A stretch of DNA of 64,000 nt from Fibrivirga algicola (GCF_011742925.1 NZ_WAEL01000002.1:186001-250000), one strand, 5' to 3'. Counted from the stretch's first letter, positions 17,384 through 27,330 are shown. Numbers and translations: made by a program. The notes: a model not told the origin generated them from the letters alone.

Positions 17384-19000
17384 ATGGAAACAACACTAAA
17401 GGCTCCGCCCGCCCCCGGACCCGCCCTGCCTACGGGCCTTCGGCGCTGGATCATCGTGATTACGGCGGTAACAGCGGCTATTATGGAACTGATCGATACG
17501 TCGATCGTAAACGTGGGCCTCACCGATATTGCCGGTAGCCTGGGCGCTACCATTGAAGATGCGTCGTGGGTGGTTACCTCCTACGGCATCGCCAACGTGA
17601 TCGTGATTCCGATGACGGGCTTTCTGCAACGCTATTTTGGCCGAAAGAACTACTACATCGCTTCTATCATCCTGTTTACAATAGCGTCGTATGGCTGCGG
17701 TGTAGCCCCCGACCTCTGGACGCTCGTCTTCTTTCGCTTCCTGCAGGGTGTAGGTGGTGGCGCGCTGCTGTCAACGTCGCAGGGGTTGTTGTTCGATGCA
17801 TTTCCCCCTCAGCAACGGGCGCTGGCTTCAGCACTGTTCGGCTTGGGTATCGTGCTGGGACCAACCTTCGGACCAACGCTGGGCGGATACATCATCGACA
17901 ATTACCACTGGAGCTGGATGTTCTACATCAATATTCCGGTGGGTATTGCTGCCACCGTATTGAGCCTACGGTTTATTGACAAAAAAGCCGACGAGTTTGG
18001 GATCGACCGTAAAGCCATCAACATCGACTGGCTGGGAATTATGCTGCTGGCGGTCAGCGTGGGCAGCCTGCAGTACGTGCTCGAACGCGGCGAGTCAGAC
18101 GACTGGTTCGACAACAATACCATTCTGTACCTGACCATTGCCGTTGCCATTACGCTGCCCTGGTTTATCTGGTCACAACTACGCGGCACCTCGTCGCCGG
18201 TGCTTGATCTGCGGGTACTCAAAAGTCGAAACCTGGCCGTGGGTGCCGTACTGATGTTCATTGTGGGTTACGGTCTGTTCACCTCAGTCCTGCTTTACCC
18301 GTTGATGGTTCAGCGGGTGGCGGGGTTTACGGCTACCCAAACTGGTCGCTTATTGATTCCGGGTGGTGCCATTGCGGCGATCTGCTTTCCGCTGGTGGGC
18401 CGCATCCTGGCAAAGGGAGTCTCGCCGCGTTATGTCGTTATGGCTGGGTACGTTGCCTTTGCCACGTTCTGCTTCATCATGTCGACGTTTACCACCGAGA
18501 CGTCGGACGGCTACTATGTTCAGGCGCTGCTTATCCGGGGGGTTGGTCTGGCGTTCGTTAACGTGCCGCTGATCAACTCGTCAGTGTCAGGCATGAAACC
18601 CAGCCAGTTGCCTATGGGTATCGCCATCACCAATATGATGCGGCAGTTGGGTGGTGCTTTTGGGGTGGCTATTACCAACACCTACGTGGCCCAGCGCGTT
18701 GCTGCTCACCGCGTGGATCTGGTTTCGAACATCACGGCTGAGAATCCGCTGGCTACTGAGCGTATCAACGGCATGACGCAAATGCTGGCAGCAAAGGGCA
18801 TGAACGCCATCGATGCCGTTACAGGTGCTTACCGAACGCTCGATCTGGCCGTTCAGAAGCAGTCGCTCCTGTTGGCGTACCTCGACGCATTCCGGCTGGC
18901 AGGGATGTTCTTCGTCGTTTCGTTCCCACTATTATTCCTGCTACGATCAGTAAAAATGGACGCCGCGACCGCCAAAGCCGCTGCCGACGCCGCCCACTAA
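17384..19000 (+). CDS. emrB: DHA2 family multidrug MFS transporter (EmrB-like)
   Basis: A 538-residue protein from ATG 17384; an upstream in-frame ATG at 17345 would overlap emrA and lacks a benefit. It has 14 predicted membrane helices. MFS signatures: DTSIVNVGLTDIAGSLGA at helix 1, RFLQGVGGGALLSTSQG in helix 4 (motif C-like region), and LGPTFGPTLGGYI. The family exports drugs with proton antiport together with EmrA and an outer-membrane channel. It is the middle gene of the efflux operon. Confidence 0.93.
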   Translation: METTLKAPPAPGPALPTGLRRWIIVITAVTAAIMELIDTSIVNVGLTDIAGSLGATIEDASWVVTSYGIANVIVIPMTGFLQRYFGRKNYYIASIILFTIASYGCGVAPDLWTLVFFRFLQGVGGGALLSTSQGLLFDAFPPQQRALASALFGLGIVLGPTFGPTLGGYIIDNYHWSWMFYINIPVGIAATVLSLRFIDKKADEFGIDRKAINIDWLGIMLLAVSVGSLQYVLERGESDDWFDNNTILYLTIAVAITLPWFIWSQLRGTSSPVLDLRVLKSRNLAVGAVLMFIVGYGLFTSVLLYPLMVQRVAGFTATQTGRLLIPGGAIAAICFPLVGRILAKGVSPRYVVMAGYVAFATFCFIMSTFTTETSDGYYVQALLIRGVGLAFVNVPLINSSVSGMKPSQLPMGIAITNMMRQLGGAFGVAITNTYVAQRVAAHRVDLVSNITAENPLATERINGMTQMLAAKGMNAIDAVTGAYRTLDLAVQKQSLLLAYLDAFRLAGMFFVVSFPLLFLLRSVKMDAATAKAAADAAH

Positions 19001-19115
19001 CAAATAAGTTTTGGGTTTGAGGTTTCGCGTTTGCCGTTGCTCCACTCTATAAACCGTATGGTGAGCTATCCGGCAACGTCAAATGTGAAACCTCAGACCA
19101 TCAAACATAGTCTTC

Positions 19116-20432
19116 ATGAAACCACTCCATACTTTTTTCCTGCTGCTATTTCCTTCACTGCTGATGGCGCAGCAGCCACAGACGTTGTCGCAGACGTTAC
19201 CCAGCGATCTTGCCACGCTGATTCAACAGGCAGCGGTCAATTTTCCGCTCCTGAAACAACAGGAGCAGCAGATTCAGGCGGCTGGTTTGCAGGCCGATCT
19301 GGCCCGCACCGGGCTAAAGCCGCAGGTGTCTGTCAATGGTACCTATCAGTACATCAACCCCGTTCCGAAAGCAACGCTTCCCGTTGATGGCCGGAATGTA
19401 GAGCTGCAATTTCAGCCCAACCACAACCTCAACGCCAACGTGTCGGTCTCGCAGTCGATCTACGATTTTGGCCGGACAGGCGCGGCGGTTCAGCGAGCCG
19501 GCGATAACCTCCGTATTGCGCAGCGAAACCAGGAACTGACCCGCCACAACCTGGCCTTTCAGGTAGCAGCCGCTTATTACGGCATCGGCTTTATTCAGCG
19601 GAGCATGGCTGTGCAGGATTCGGTGATTCGCACGGCCGCCAATAACGTGACCATTCTGAGTGCCCGGCTCCAAAACGGTGATGCCCTACAGTACGATGTG
19701 GTGACCCAGCAGGTCCGGTTAAAGACAGCGCAGAACCGGAAAATAGATCTGCAGAATCAGCTGGACCGCCAGCGAGCTTACCTAACGTACCTGACCGGCA
19801 CTACCGATCCGGTTATCGGCGCCGATGCCCAGCAGTTCAGCGGCCTGATTCAGCCCTTTAACCTTGAGGGGCAGGTCCAACAGGCGCAGGCTGGCAATAA
19901 AGAGCTACTAGCCGCTCAGGATCGGGTTCAACTGGCCCAGACAGATATCCTTGTCGATGCGTTATCAGGGCGTCCAAGCTTGGTTGCGATTGGGTCAACG
20001 GGTTTCCGGAACGGGTACGTACCTGACGTAAACAATCCGCGATTCAACGTGGCGGCGGGCGTCTCCTTTTCGGCACCGCTCTACGCCGGTGGTCGGTATA
20101 AACTACAGCAGCAGGCCGCCAGAATCAACCTCAATGCCAGCCGCTACGCCGTTGATAATGCCAATGCACAACTTCGCCAGCAGTTGGCCCAACTTAATGC
20201 CGATATCTCGGCCAATCAGACGCGTCTGCAGAACTTGAGCACGCAGGTAGCGCAGGCCCGCCAGGCACTCCAGCTAGCCCAAACCCGCCTCCGTAACGGG
20301 GTGATTACGGCGGTGGAATTGCAAAGTGCGGAAACGGGCATTGAAGAAGCTCAACTGGCTCAATTGTCCTTTCAATATCAACTTGTACTGAACCAGCTGG
20401 AATTGAAGCGATTACTGGGGGGGAGCCTCTAA
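19116..20432 (+). CDS. tolC: TolC family outer membrane efflux protein
   Basis: A 438-residue outer membrane factor with signal peptide (FFLLLFPSLLMA, cleavage near AQQ) and two homologous halves of long amphipathic helices. Typical repeats include DLARTGLKPQVSVNGTYQY and the second-half counterpart ILVDALSGRPSLVAIGSTGFRN. It would complete the tripartite EmrA-EmrB pump. A 115-bp gap separates it from emrB but no terminator was seen, so it is probably part of the same operon. Confidence 0.92.
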   Translation: MKPLHTFFLLLFPSLLMAQQPQTLSQTLPSDLATLIQQAAVNFPLLKQQEQQIQAAGLQADLARTGLKPQVSVNGTYQYINPVPKATLPVDGRNVELQFQPNHNLNANVSVSQSIYDFGRTGAAVQRAGDNLRIAQRNQELTRHNLAFQVAAAYYGIGFIQRSMAVQDSVIRTAANNVTILSARLQNGDALQYDVVTQQVRLKTAQNRKIDLQNQLDRQRAYLTYLTGTTDPVIGADAQQFSGLIQPFNLEGQVQQAQAGNKELLAAQDRVQLAQTDILVDALSGRPSLVAIGSTGFRNGYVPDVNNPRFNVAAGVSFSAPLYAGGRYKLQQQAARINLNASRYAVDNANAQLRQQLAQLNADISANQTRLQNLSTQVAQARQALQLAQTRLRNGVITAVELQSAETGIEEAQLAQLSFQYQLVLNQLELKRLLGGSL

Positions 20433-20571
20433 GGCAATTCCTTAAAAACTCCTAAATTGTGATTGATCGGTAGCGTATAGGAGCAACAAAATCAGGCATT
20501 TGAGCGTTGAATCAGTATACACCTTCTTCAAGACGTACTATTTCTATCACTACAAAAAGCAACGCAGCGTT

Positions 20572-20808
20572 ATGAAAAACCAGGTCATTTCGATCCTCAA
20601 CAACTTTGGTATTCAGGAGTCACAAGTAGCCAATGATGTTCACTTTACCCGCGATCTTGGCCTCGACAGCCTGGACACGGTTGACCTGGTGATGCAGTTG
20701 GAGCAGGAGTTTGGCATTCGCATTCCCGACGAAGACTATCCCAAACTACTGACGTTTCAGGGTGTGTTGAATTACCTCGAAGACCAACACGTTTCCGTTG
20801 CCGCCTAA
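20572..20808 (+). CDS. Acyl carrier protein (stand-alone)
   Basis: A 78-residue protein from ATG 20572 (the open frame continues upstream for 24 non-conserved codons). The phosphopantetheine site is Ser33 in LGLDSLDTVDLVMQLE, and the acidic helix II is intact. It carries acyl chains as thioesters after modification by a phosphopantetheinyl transferase. It is isolated from fatty-acid synthesis genes and lies between the efflux operon and a hydrolase, so a specialised role (for example lipid modification or a secondary product) is as likely as being the main AcpP. Confidence 0.9.
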   Translation: MKNQVISILNNFGIQESQVANDVHFTRDLGLDSLDTVDLVMQLEQEFGIRIPDEDYPKLLTFQGVLNYLEDQHVSVAA

Positions 20809-20841
20809 TCAACCTCGTTTTCAGAATACATACCTTGACTG

Positions 20842-20876
20842 AACGGTTCTCAGCACCAAGCTGGGAACCGTTTTTT
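20842..20876 (+). terminator. Rho-independent terminator after ACP gene
   Basis: A 13-bp stem (20842-20854 with 20860-20872, one G-T pair) with loop ACCAA, followed by six T residues (20871-20876). It ends the ACP transcript; the downstream gene converges at 20884. Confidence 0.85.
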
Positions 20877-20883
20877 GTTTACG

Positions 20884-21852
20884 TCAGCACTCGCCCAAAG
20901 CAAACGATAAGGCCCGGCGTTCGGCATAGGTAAACAGGCTGCGGGGCGTCATGAACCCAACATGTCCACCCAGACGGGGGGTTTCAAGAAAAAAATGGGG
21001 CAACTCGTCTGCCAGCCAGACCGGCGAACATTCAGGCGACAGTAACGGATCGTTCTGCGCATTGAGGAGCAGAGCGGGAATGGTGAGGCCCGGCATGAAG
21101 TTGAGAGCCAATGCCTGTTCGTAGAAATCGTCGGCGTCGCGGTAGCTATTAACCGGGGCCGAGAACCAATCGTCAAAATCTTTCCAGACACGTACCTGCG
21201 GTAAGCGACTCATATCGAGCCGCCCCGGAAAGCGCGCCGCTTTCTGGGTGATCTTCACCAGCAGCTTTTTCATAAACCGGTTTCGGTAGAATCGATTTCT
21301 GGGCAGATCGAGCAGCAAAGCACTGGCTTTCAGATCAACCGGGGCAGAAACAGCGATTACTGAGCGGACAGCTGGCGGTAAGGCAGTTCCCTGCACACTG
21401 GCGTATTTGAGCGAAATATTGCCGCCCATGCTGTAGCCAACCAGTACTACCTCCTCGTACGCTTTTAAACGCAGGGCGTGGGAAATCACTTCGTGAATAT
21501 CCCCAATCTCACCATGATTATAGAGCCGGAAAGCCTGGTTCATCTCCCCACTGCACGACCGACAGTTCCAGGCCAGCACGTCGAATTGCTGTTCGTGAAA
21601 CAGCCGGGCTGTACCCATTATGTAATGCCGGTGGCTGTCGCCTTCGAGCCCGTGCGTGAGTACTACCAGGCGATTATTGCGGGGTTGCCGAAGCCAGTCG
21701 AGATCAACGAAGTCACCATCAGCCAGGGTCAGCCGTTCACGGATGTACGTAATACCCGGAATGCGCCGCGTAAGACTGGGTATAATCGTTTGTAGATGAG
21801 CGTTATACTGATAACGCGGTGGACCGGGGTAGGTTGATGCGATAACTGGCAT
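20884..21852 (-). CDS. YheT-like alpha/beta hydrolase
   Basis: A 322-residue cytosolic hydrolase of the YheT/AB-hydrolase-4 family. The opening YQYNAHLQTIIPS is typical of the family, THGLEGDSHRHY forms the oxyanion region, and the nucleophile is Ser141 in GYSMGGN. The acid is likely the Asp of NAQNDPLLS and the histidine is in RLGGHVGF. Family members are esterases or lipases of uncertain substrate. Start ATG at 21850-21852. It is divergent from the small membrane protein at 21935 and convergent with the ACP gene. Confidence 0.88.
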   Translation of the reverse strand: MPVIASTYPGPPRYQYNAHLQTIIPSLTRRIPGITYIRERLTLADGDFVDLDWLRQPRNNRLVVLTHGLEGDSHRHYIMGTARLFHEQQFDVLAWNCRSCSGEMNQAFRLYNHGEIGDIHEVISHALRLKAYEEVVLVGYSMGGNISLKYASVQGTALPPAVRSVIAVSAPVDLKASALLLDLPRNRFYRNRFMKKLLVKITQKAARFPGRLDMSRLPQVRVWKDFDDWFSAPVNSYRDADDFYEQALALNFMPGLTIPALLLNAQNDPLLSPECSPVWLADELPHFFLETPRLGGHVGFMTPRSLFTYAERRALSFALGEC

Positions 21853-21934
21853 TAACTTCTAGTGATAAATCCGTGTTTACAGCAGACCAATACTATCCAG
21901 TGACGGTGCAGTTCAATGCCCAATCCCACCTTTT

Positions 21935-22369
21935 ATGAATTACGCCAAATACATTTCAGTAGCGCTGGCCAGTATGCTTAAGTTCGTCGGTGGCCCCTTG
22001 GCCGGGATGGCGCTGAACCTAACCTGGCGTGAAACGGCCATTTGCTCCGTACTTGGCATGATGACCAGTGTGTTTCTGGTACTCTTCGCCGGTACGGCTA
22101 TCAACCAAATTCGGGATCGCTATCGAAAAGTGAAACCACGTCTATTTACGAAACGTACCCGGATGGCCGTGCGCATCTGGCAGCGCGCAGGCTTAGCGGG
22201 TATCGCCGTTCTAACGCCCATTTTGCTTACACCCATTGGCGGCACTGCGTTGGCCCTCTCTTTTCGTGTACCTAACCTCCGCATCATTGTCGCCATGCTC
22301 TTGAGCGGTAGCTTTTGGGGAGCGGTTATCTCCTGGGGCGCATTTCAGATACCGGGGCTGTTCAGGTGA
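21935..22369 (+). CDS. Small integral membrane protein (putative export protein)
   Basis: A 144-residue protein with four hydrophobic segments (about 8-30, 33-55, 85-107 and 115-138) and a basic cytoplasmic loop RYRKVKPRLFTKRTR between the second and third. The GGPLAGMALNLTW start and LTPILLTPIGGTALAL segment resemble the PF06695 small multidrug export/SNARE-associated-like membrane proteins. Transport function is inferred only. The gene stands alone between divergent and convergent neighbours. Confidence 0.6.
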   Translation: MNYAKYISVALASMLKFVGGPLAGMALNLTWRETAICSVLGMMTSVFLVLFAGTAINQIRDRYRKVKPRLFTKRTRMAVRIWQRAGLAGIAVLTPILLTPIGGTALALSFRVPNLRIIVAMLLSGSFWGAVISWGAFQIPGLFR

Positions 22370-22413
22370 CTCCTTATTCCCTCCCCTCACGAGGAAGGAA
22401 TGAAACTGGCGTG

Positions 22414-23178
22414 TTACCGACTCACCTCCACAACAGGCTTCGTTGTCTTTTTGCGGAAATCGCCACGCGAGAAGTGCTTCTCGATCAGGCAATAGAGTAG
22501 GATGAAGAAGTAGCGGCTACCCATCTCTTTGATTTTCAGCTTCGACTCACCGTATTTCCGGTTAGTCCAGCTATTGGGTACTACCTCGTAGCTGTAGCCG
22601 CGCACCATTGCTTTTAGCGGCAGTTCAACGGTAAGGTTGAAGTGCGGCGACAGGAATGGCTTGATCCCTTCCATGGTCTCGCGACGGTACAGTTTAAAGG
22701 CGTTTGTGGTGTCGTCGTACCGAATGCCCATCATCACCCGGATAATCAGGTTGGCCACGCGGTTGATCACTTTCTTCACCGCCGGATAGTCTACTACGCG
22801 TCCGCCTTTCTGCCAGCGTGAGCCAAAGACAGCATCGGTACCGGTATCACGCATCTTGTTATAGTACTTCACCAAGTCTTCCGGATCGTCGGACATGTCG
22901 GCCATAAACACAGCGACGCAATCACCCGAAAAGCGCTCCAGACCATACCGAACGGCATAACCAAACCCGTTGGGCCCCAGGTTGGTGAAAATAACCAGGG
23001 TGGGAATTTCGGCCTGTAATCCTTGTAAAACAGCCAGCGTGTTATCCTTCGAGTTATCGTTGGTTACGCAGATTTCATGGTCGATACCGTATTTAGCGAG
23101 GGTCTGATAGAGGGCACGCAGGGTCTCTGAAATCGACTCTTCTTCGTTGTAAGCAGGTATAACTACACTTAGCTTCAT
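22414..23178 (-). CDS. Glycosyltransferase family 2, dolichyl-phosphate-sugar-synthase-like
   Basis: A 254-residue GT-A enzyme from ATG 23176-23178 (a TTG eight codons upstream is less likely). Motifs: VVIPAYNEEESI at the start, VTNDNSKDNT for nucleotide-sugar binding, and VAVFMADMSDDP carrying the metal-binding DxSDD. It lacks membrane helices, like soluble dolichol-phosphate mannosyltransferases, and may transfer a sugar to a polyprenyl phosphate. It is the third gene of an operon with a TauD-like dioxygenase and an aldo/keto reductase, 26 bp downstream of the latter. Confidence 0.88.
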   Translation of the reverse strand: MKLSVVIPAYNEEESISETLRALYQTLAKYGIDHEICVTNDNSKDNTLAVLQGLQAEIPTLVIFTNLGPNGFGYAVRYGLERFSGDCVAVFMADMSDDPEDLVKYYNKMRDTGTDAVFGSRWQKGGRVVDYPAVKKVINRVANLIIRVMMGIRYDDTTNAFKLYRRETMEGIKPFLSPHFNLTVELPLKAMVRGYSYEVVPNSWTNRKYGESKLKIKEMGSRYFFILLYCLIEKHFSRGDFRKKTTKPVVEVSR

Positions 23179-23204
23179 ATGCGGAAATTGGGTGATGCGC
23201 AAAG

Positions 23205-24200
23205 TTACGCTGGTTTCCAGTGCGAAGGCACATCGGGTACAGCCACTTTTATTTGGTCAATTAGTTCATTAGGTAACGGCCCTAGCCGCGCGGCTTCTAT
23301 ATGATTCAGTACTTGCTCGTCGGAACGAACCCCAGGAATCACGACCGACACCGCCGGATGACTCAGGCAAAATCGGAGTGCCGAGGCACTGATGCCGCCT
23401 TCCAACTCATTTAGAAAAGCAAGCTGGCGGGTACTGGCCACCAACCAGTCACGATCACGATCGGGCAGGTAGTGCCGATACTGGTCGTGCGGGAAAATGG
23501 GGTCTTTGTCCAGGTACGTTGCTTTCAGAAAGCCCGATGCCAGGGGTACACGCGCGATAAACCGGTACGCTGATGCGGCGGGGTCGTTCCACAATATGGT
23601 TTCGGCCCGTCGATCCAGCGCGTTATAGATGACTTCGAGAACCGAGCCAAAGCCCGCGTCCATCACTCGCCTAGCTCCGTATACCGACCGCGAACTAACG
23701 CCGTAGGCCTTCAGTTTGCCTGCCCGCACCAGTGCCTCAAACGGCTCCGGATCATAGGTAGTCCAATCGAACGAATCGGGGGGACTGTGCAGTAAGAGGA
23801 GATCGAGGGAGTCGCGCTGAAGGCGGCGAAGGCTAGCCTCAACGGCCTCGGTTAAGTATGCAGGGCTGTAATCCTGCGTAGGTTGCCCGTTTGCATCGCG
23901 GCGGTTGCCGAATTTAGTGCAGATTTCGATAGGCAACGTACCTGTCTCTTCTGTTCGGCCAACCAGCGCCTGACCGATCAGGGTCTCGGCCTGACCAGCC
24001 CCATAACTATCGGCGGTATCGATAAAACGAATGCCTTCGTCGAGGGCGCGGTGTATGGCTTTGATCGCTGCGCGCTCGTCAACAGCGCCCCAACCCGTTG
24101 GCTTGTTGCCAACGTAGTTGGGGCCGCCCAGTTGCCACGTACCTATGCCCAGCCGGGCTAAACCCGACGAGGCCATGTTGGTTAGTTCCGGGTCACTCAT
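23205..24200 (-). CDS. Aldo/keto reductase
   Basis: A 331-residue TIM-barrel oxidoreductase. Conserved elements: LGIGTWQLGG, FIDTADSYGAGQAE (catalytic Asp and Tyr), EICTKFGN (Lys) and LLLLHSPPD (His), then the NADPH-binding SVVIPGVRS near the C-terminus. It reduces aldehydes or ketones with NADPH. The ATG overlaps the stop of the TauD-like gene (ATGA), so the two are translationally coupled and probably act on related substrates. Confidence 0.93.
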   Translation of the reverse strand: MSDPELTNMASSGLARLGIGTWQLGGPNYVGNKPTGWGAVDERAAIKAIHRALDEGIRFIDTADSYGAGQAETLIGQALVGRTEETGTLPIEICTKFGNRRDANGQPTQDYSPAYLTEAVEASLRRLQRDSLDLLLLHSPPDSFDWTTYDPEPFEALVRAGKLKAYGVSSRSVYGARRVMDAGFGSVLEVIYNALDRRAETILWNDPAASAYRFIARVPLASGFLKATYLDKDPIFPHDQYRHYLPDRDRDWLVASTRQLAFLNELEGGISASALRFCLSHPAVSVVIPGVRSDEQVLNHIEAARLGPLPNELIDQIKVAVPDVPSHWKPA

Positions 24201-25003
24201 GCTGCTACCGCTGCCGAGTCAGTCGTCTGCCCGGCGGGTGCCAAAATGATTTTACCTTTGATCAGGCTGCGCTGGCCTGGGTATTCGGCGAAGAACGCAT
24301 TCCGACCATGCATTACACGGTCATCGTGGAAGAACACGCACTCCCCCTCCTTCAACACAACAGGCATGATGATGCCCGATTCCATGATGCGTGTTTCCAG
24401 GAATTTCTGCCACCGTTCGCAAAGGTCAAGCACCTCCGCTGAATTTTCCGTCCGGTCGAGGCAGTAGTAGTTCCAGTTGGCGAGGAAGCCTTCTTCGTCC
24501 TGATCGAGGGGCTTTCTCACTTTACGCAGGCCACCCTTCGAGTGAACAATGTCGGTGCGCAGCAACTCATCGAGCAACTCCGTTTCGCCATCCAGCTTCA
24601 GGCACTCTACCAGCATTGGCAGGTCGATAAAGGTCGTTGCACCGCCCAGCTTCGCTTTCGACGCGCAATAGAAGAAATTCACGGCTACTTCATCGTATAG
24701 CTCGACGTACGAATCATCCGTATGCAGTGGCTGCCGCGTATTGCTCGACCGGTACCGATCGGGAATTTCAGGATTATAGGTAATGTCGATCCAGCGGTTT
24801 CCTGTTTGCTGGCCCGTTGCGATATCTTCATCGGCGGCGTGAATTTTCCCGATGGTTTCTGACAGGCGGCTATAGAAATCGTGTACTGGCAGATCAGGCT
24901 TGAAATCAGATAGATGGACAACCTTATTCGCTAAAACAGCCTGCTTTACATTCTGAATAGTTTCATCGAGCGTGGTATACGCTACCGTAGCAAAGAAGTT
25001 CAT
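24197..25003 (-). CDS. TauD/TfdA-like Fe(II)/2-oxoglutarate dioxygenase
   Basis: A 268-residue enzyme with the facial triad of the family: HTD (His94, Asp96) and the distal His in DDRVMHGRNAF (about residue 232), followed by an Arg for 2-oxoglutarate (PGQRSLIKG). It hydroxylates small molecules using Fe(II), O2 and 2-oxoglutarate. Relatives include TauD, clavaminate synthase-like and gamma-butyrobetaine hydroxylases; the substrate here is unknown. Head of a three-gene operon: dioxygenase, aldo/keto reductase, glycosyltransferase. Confidence 0.87.
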   Translation of the reverse strand: MNFFATVAYTTLDETIQNVKQAVLANKVVHLSDFKPDLPVHDFYSRLSETIGKIHAADEDIATGQQTGNRWIDITYNPEIPDRYRSSNTRQPLHTDDSYVELYDEVAVNFFYCASKAKLGGATTFIDLPMLVECLKLDGETELLDELLRTDIVHSKGGLRKVRKPLDQDEEGFLANWNYYCLDRTENSAEVLDLCERWQKFLETRIMESGIIMPVVLKEGECVFFHDDRVMHGRNAFFAEYPGQRSLIKGKIILAPAGQTTDSAAVAA

Positions 25004-25146
25004 AATACGCTTACGTTTCGTTTGTAATAAATGGCATATGGTAAATCCCTGACCTACAAGCCACTTCTAACTTTATTTTATAGTTGAAAGTAATGGAAGA
25101 GGCAGGTAAAAAACAAACTGAGTTATTGTACAGCCTGTTCCCGGAA

Positions 25147-27264
25147 TCAGGCTTTCAGGAAGCGAACAAGCAAAATTTCGAGCAAAAGGAAAGCCAACGC
25201 TGCTACCAGAAAGTAAGGCCAGAGGTTGGTTCCCAGGTTTTCCCGCTCCAGAGCCTGCCCAAAATCACTGTCTTTGATGCTGTCAAACACCTCGACGTTG
25301 GGCTGATTGGCAAACACCTGCCGCAGTTCGGCGGGGCTGTAAAAAGCCATCTGCGACTCGGCCCGTCCATGATTTAGAGCAATGATACGCTCAGTTTGCA
25401 ACGAGCCATCCGTTGCCGTACGTTGCAACTCGTAATACCCCGCCTCGACGGACTGGCCCGCCGATAACTGATTCGCTTTAGGCAGTTCAAGAACCAGTTG
25501 GTTACCCACCAGCCGCTGCACCGGAATAATCTCCAGCGATTTGTTTTTCAACTTATACACCGCCCGGTCGGCCGCATTAGCGGCGTTGGCGGTGGCCGGG
25601 AACGTCAGCACGTTATCGTCAAATGAATAGGCAGTACGCTGGGGCCGCACACTGAGTGCCGCCATCTTGTACATGACCGGCACGAAAAGAGCATGCTGCG
25701 CGAGGTTGCCGTAATCGGCACTCAATGGACTGGCCAGGATATACAACTGCCCCTGCCGACCATCTGTACCCCCCACCCGCGACTGAGTGAGAAACGGCTG
25801 CCCGCTACGGAGTGCCAATAACCGATCGCCGCCGTTCCATTGCCAGACCGCAGTGGCCTGCGGCATGTTCAGCACTTCCTGCCGAAAGCCCTGTTGGAAC
25901 ACGTCGGCAAAAAATGGCGTGCGCCGGTCGGGTTCAGCGACCGGGATCGGCGCGGCATCAACGGGATTTACCTGTAGTCCGGGTACGTTCAGGCTGCTTA
26001 GAAACGAACCGTAACTACCGGCATCGGGCCGGGCAGGCGGTACTACCACCATGCTGCCCCCCTGCTTCACAAACTGATCGAGCTCAGTACGTAACGTACC
26101 TGACACCTGAGGTACCCCTTCCAGCACAACCAGATCGGTACCTTTCAGCTGCCCAACGTCGAAGTTCTGCGCCGAGAACTGCCGGAACGCAAACAGGCTG
26201 TCGTTATCAAAAACGGCCTGAATGTAATCAGGGCCGGCTGGTTTCTGGCCGTACAGATGCAGCACCCGAATAGCAGGCGACGCTTCGATGACAAAGTAAT
26301 AGTCGTTATCGAACGTGATGGGCTGGTCGTCGAAGAAGACGCGGCCCCGGTGAAATCCTTTTTTGGTCACGTTTACCGTCAGCGTCACATCGCCCGTGCT
26401 GTTGGCAGGTACGTTCACCGAAGCGGTAGACACCTGCACGTCATCGAGAAACAAGCGGATAGGCAGGTTCTGTACCGCTTCGCGGCCACTATTCCGCAGC
26501 CGGACATTGAGGCTGTTGTTCTGCATTTCGCGCACAAACGGCGTGGTAAGCCATACAGAATCAACGGCGACGTTACGCTCGGCCTGCGCGGTGATGGGAA
26601 CGATGAAAACACGGTCGGCCGTGTCGACCTTGAGCCGGCTGAGATCACCGGCGGTACTTTTCTGAAAATCGGAGAACCAGAATAGCTGGTGCGTGCCTCC
26701 CCGGCCCGTACTGGCCAGCAGATTGCGCTGCCGCCGATATACGGCTTCGAGCGTGCGCGGTGTATGTGCCAGTTTGATGGAGGCCAGTCGGTCACGGATG
26801 GCTTCAGCCGTAGCGGTCTGCTGCTCATCGGCCGAGAAATCGTTGGTCAGCAGTTGCAGAGATGTCGCGTTGCGGAAGAGCGTCAGCAGTTGATCAAGCT
26901 TCCCCACGGCGATATCGATATAGCGGCGGTGGGGCGCGTTGTTGGCTTCTTCGTTCTGCATGCTGAACGAGTTGTCAACGTAGAGGCTCGTGGCCCCCTG
27001 ACGCGACAGGCCGAGGCTACTTTTCGACGGAATGAACGGTTGCGCAAAGGCGGCTACCAGCGCGGCCAGAAACAGGCAGCGCGCCAGCAGGATCAGCCAA
27101 TCGCGCAGCCGCCGAAACGACCGCGTGGTGGTCTGTACTGTCTGCAGCAGGGCTACGTTGGTAAAATAAACCCGACGGGTACGCCGAAAGTTGAATAAAT
27201 GGATGGCAATCGGAACCGCAAGGGCCAGCAATCCCCACAAAAACGACGGAAATAGGAAACTCAT
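25147..27264 (-). CDS. BatA/vWA domain membrane protein
   Basis: A 705-residue protein starting with the BatA N-terminal membrane domain (MSFLFPSFLWGLLALAVPIAIHL, then FNFRRTRRVYF and a second helix WLILLARCLFLAALVAAF). A vWA-like domain follows with MIDAS-type VDNSFSMQ (about residues 95-105). The centre is beta-rich and the protein ends with a membrane helix (YFLVAALAFLLLEILLV). Related Bacteroides aerotolerance proteins work with MoxR ATPases, but none is adjacent here. It may be a scaffold for envelope complexes. Confidence 0.88.
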   Translation of the reverse strand: MSFLFPSFLWGLLALAVPIAIHLFNFRRTRRVYFTNVALLQTVQTTTRSFRRLRDWLILLARCLFLAALVAAFAQPFIPSKSSLGLSRQGATSLYVDNSFSMQNEEANNAPHRRYIDIAVGKLDQLLTLFRNATSLQLLTNDFSADEQQTATAEAIRDRLASIKLAHTPRTLEAVYRRQRNLLASTGRGGTHQLFWFSDFQKSTAGDLSRLKVDTADRVFIVPITAQAERNVAVDSVWLTTPFVREMQNNSLNVRLRNSGREAVQNLPIRLFLDDVQVSTASVNVPANSTGDVTLTVNVTKKGFHRGRVFFDDQPITFDNDYYFVIEASPAIRVLHLYGQKPAGPDYIQAVFDNDSLFAFRQFSAQNFDVGQLKGTDLVVLEGVPQVSGTLRTELDQFVKQGGSMVVVPPARPDAGSYGSFLSSLNVPGLQVNPVDAAPIPVAEPDRRTPFFADVFQQGFRQEVLNMPQATAVWQWNGGDRLLALRSGQPFLTQSRVGGTDGRQGQLYILASPLSADYGNLAQHALFVPVMYKMAALSVRPQRTAYSFDDNVLTFPATANAANAADRAVYKLKNKSLEIIPVQRLVGNQLVLELPKANQLSAGQSVEAGYYELQRTATDGSLQTERIIALNHGRAESQMAFYSPAELRQVFANQPNVEVFDSIKDSDFGQALERENLGTNLWPYFLVAALAFLLLEILLVRFLKA

Positions 27265-27330
27265 AGAGGCGTAACGCTTTCAGGCCGTAAGTTAAGGCAC
27301 AGGGTTGTTGAATGGTTAACGTTTATAGAG

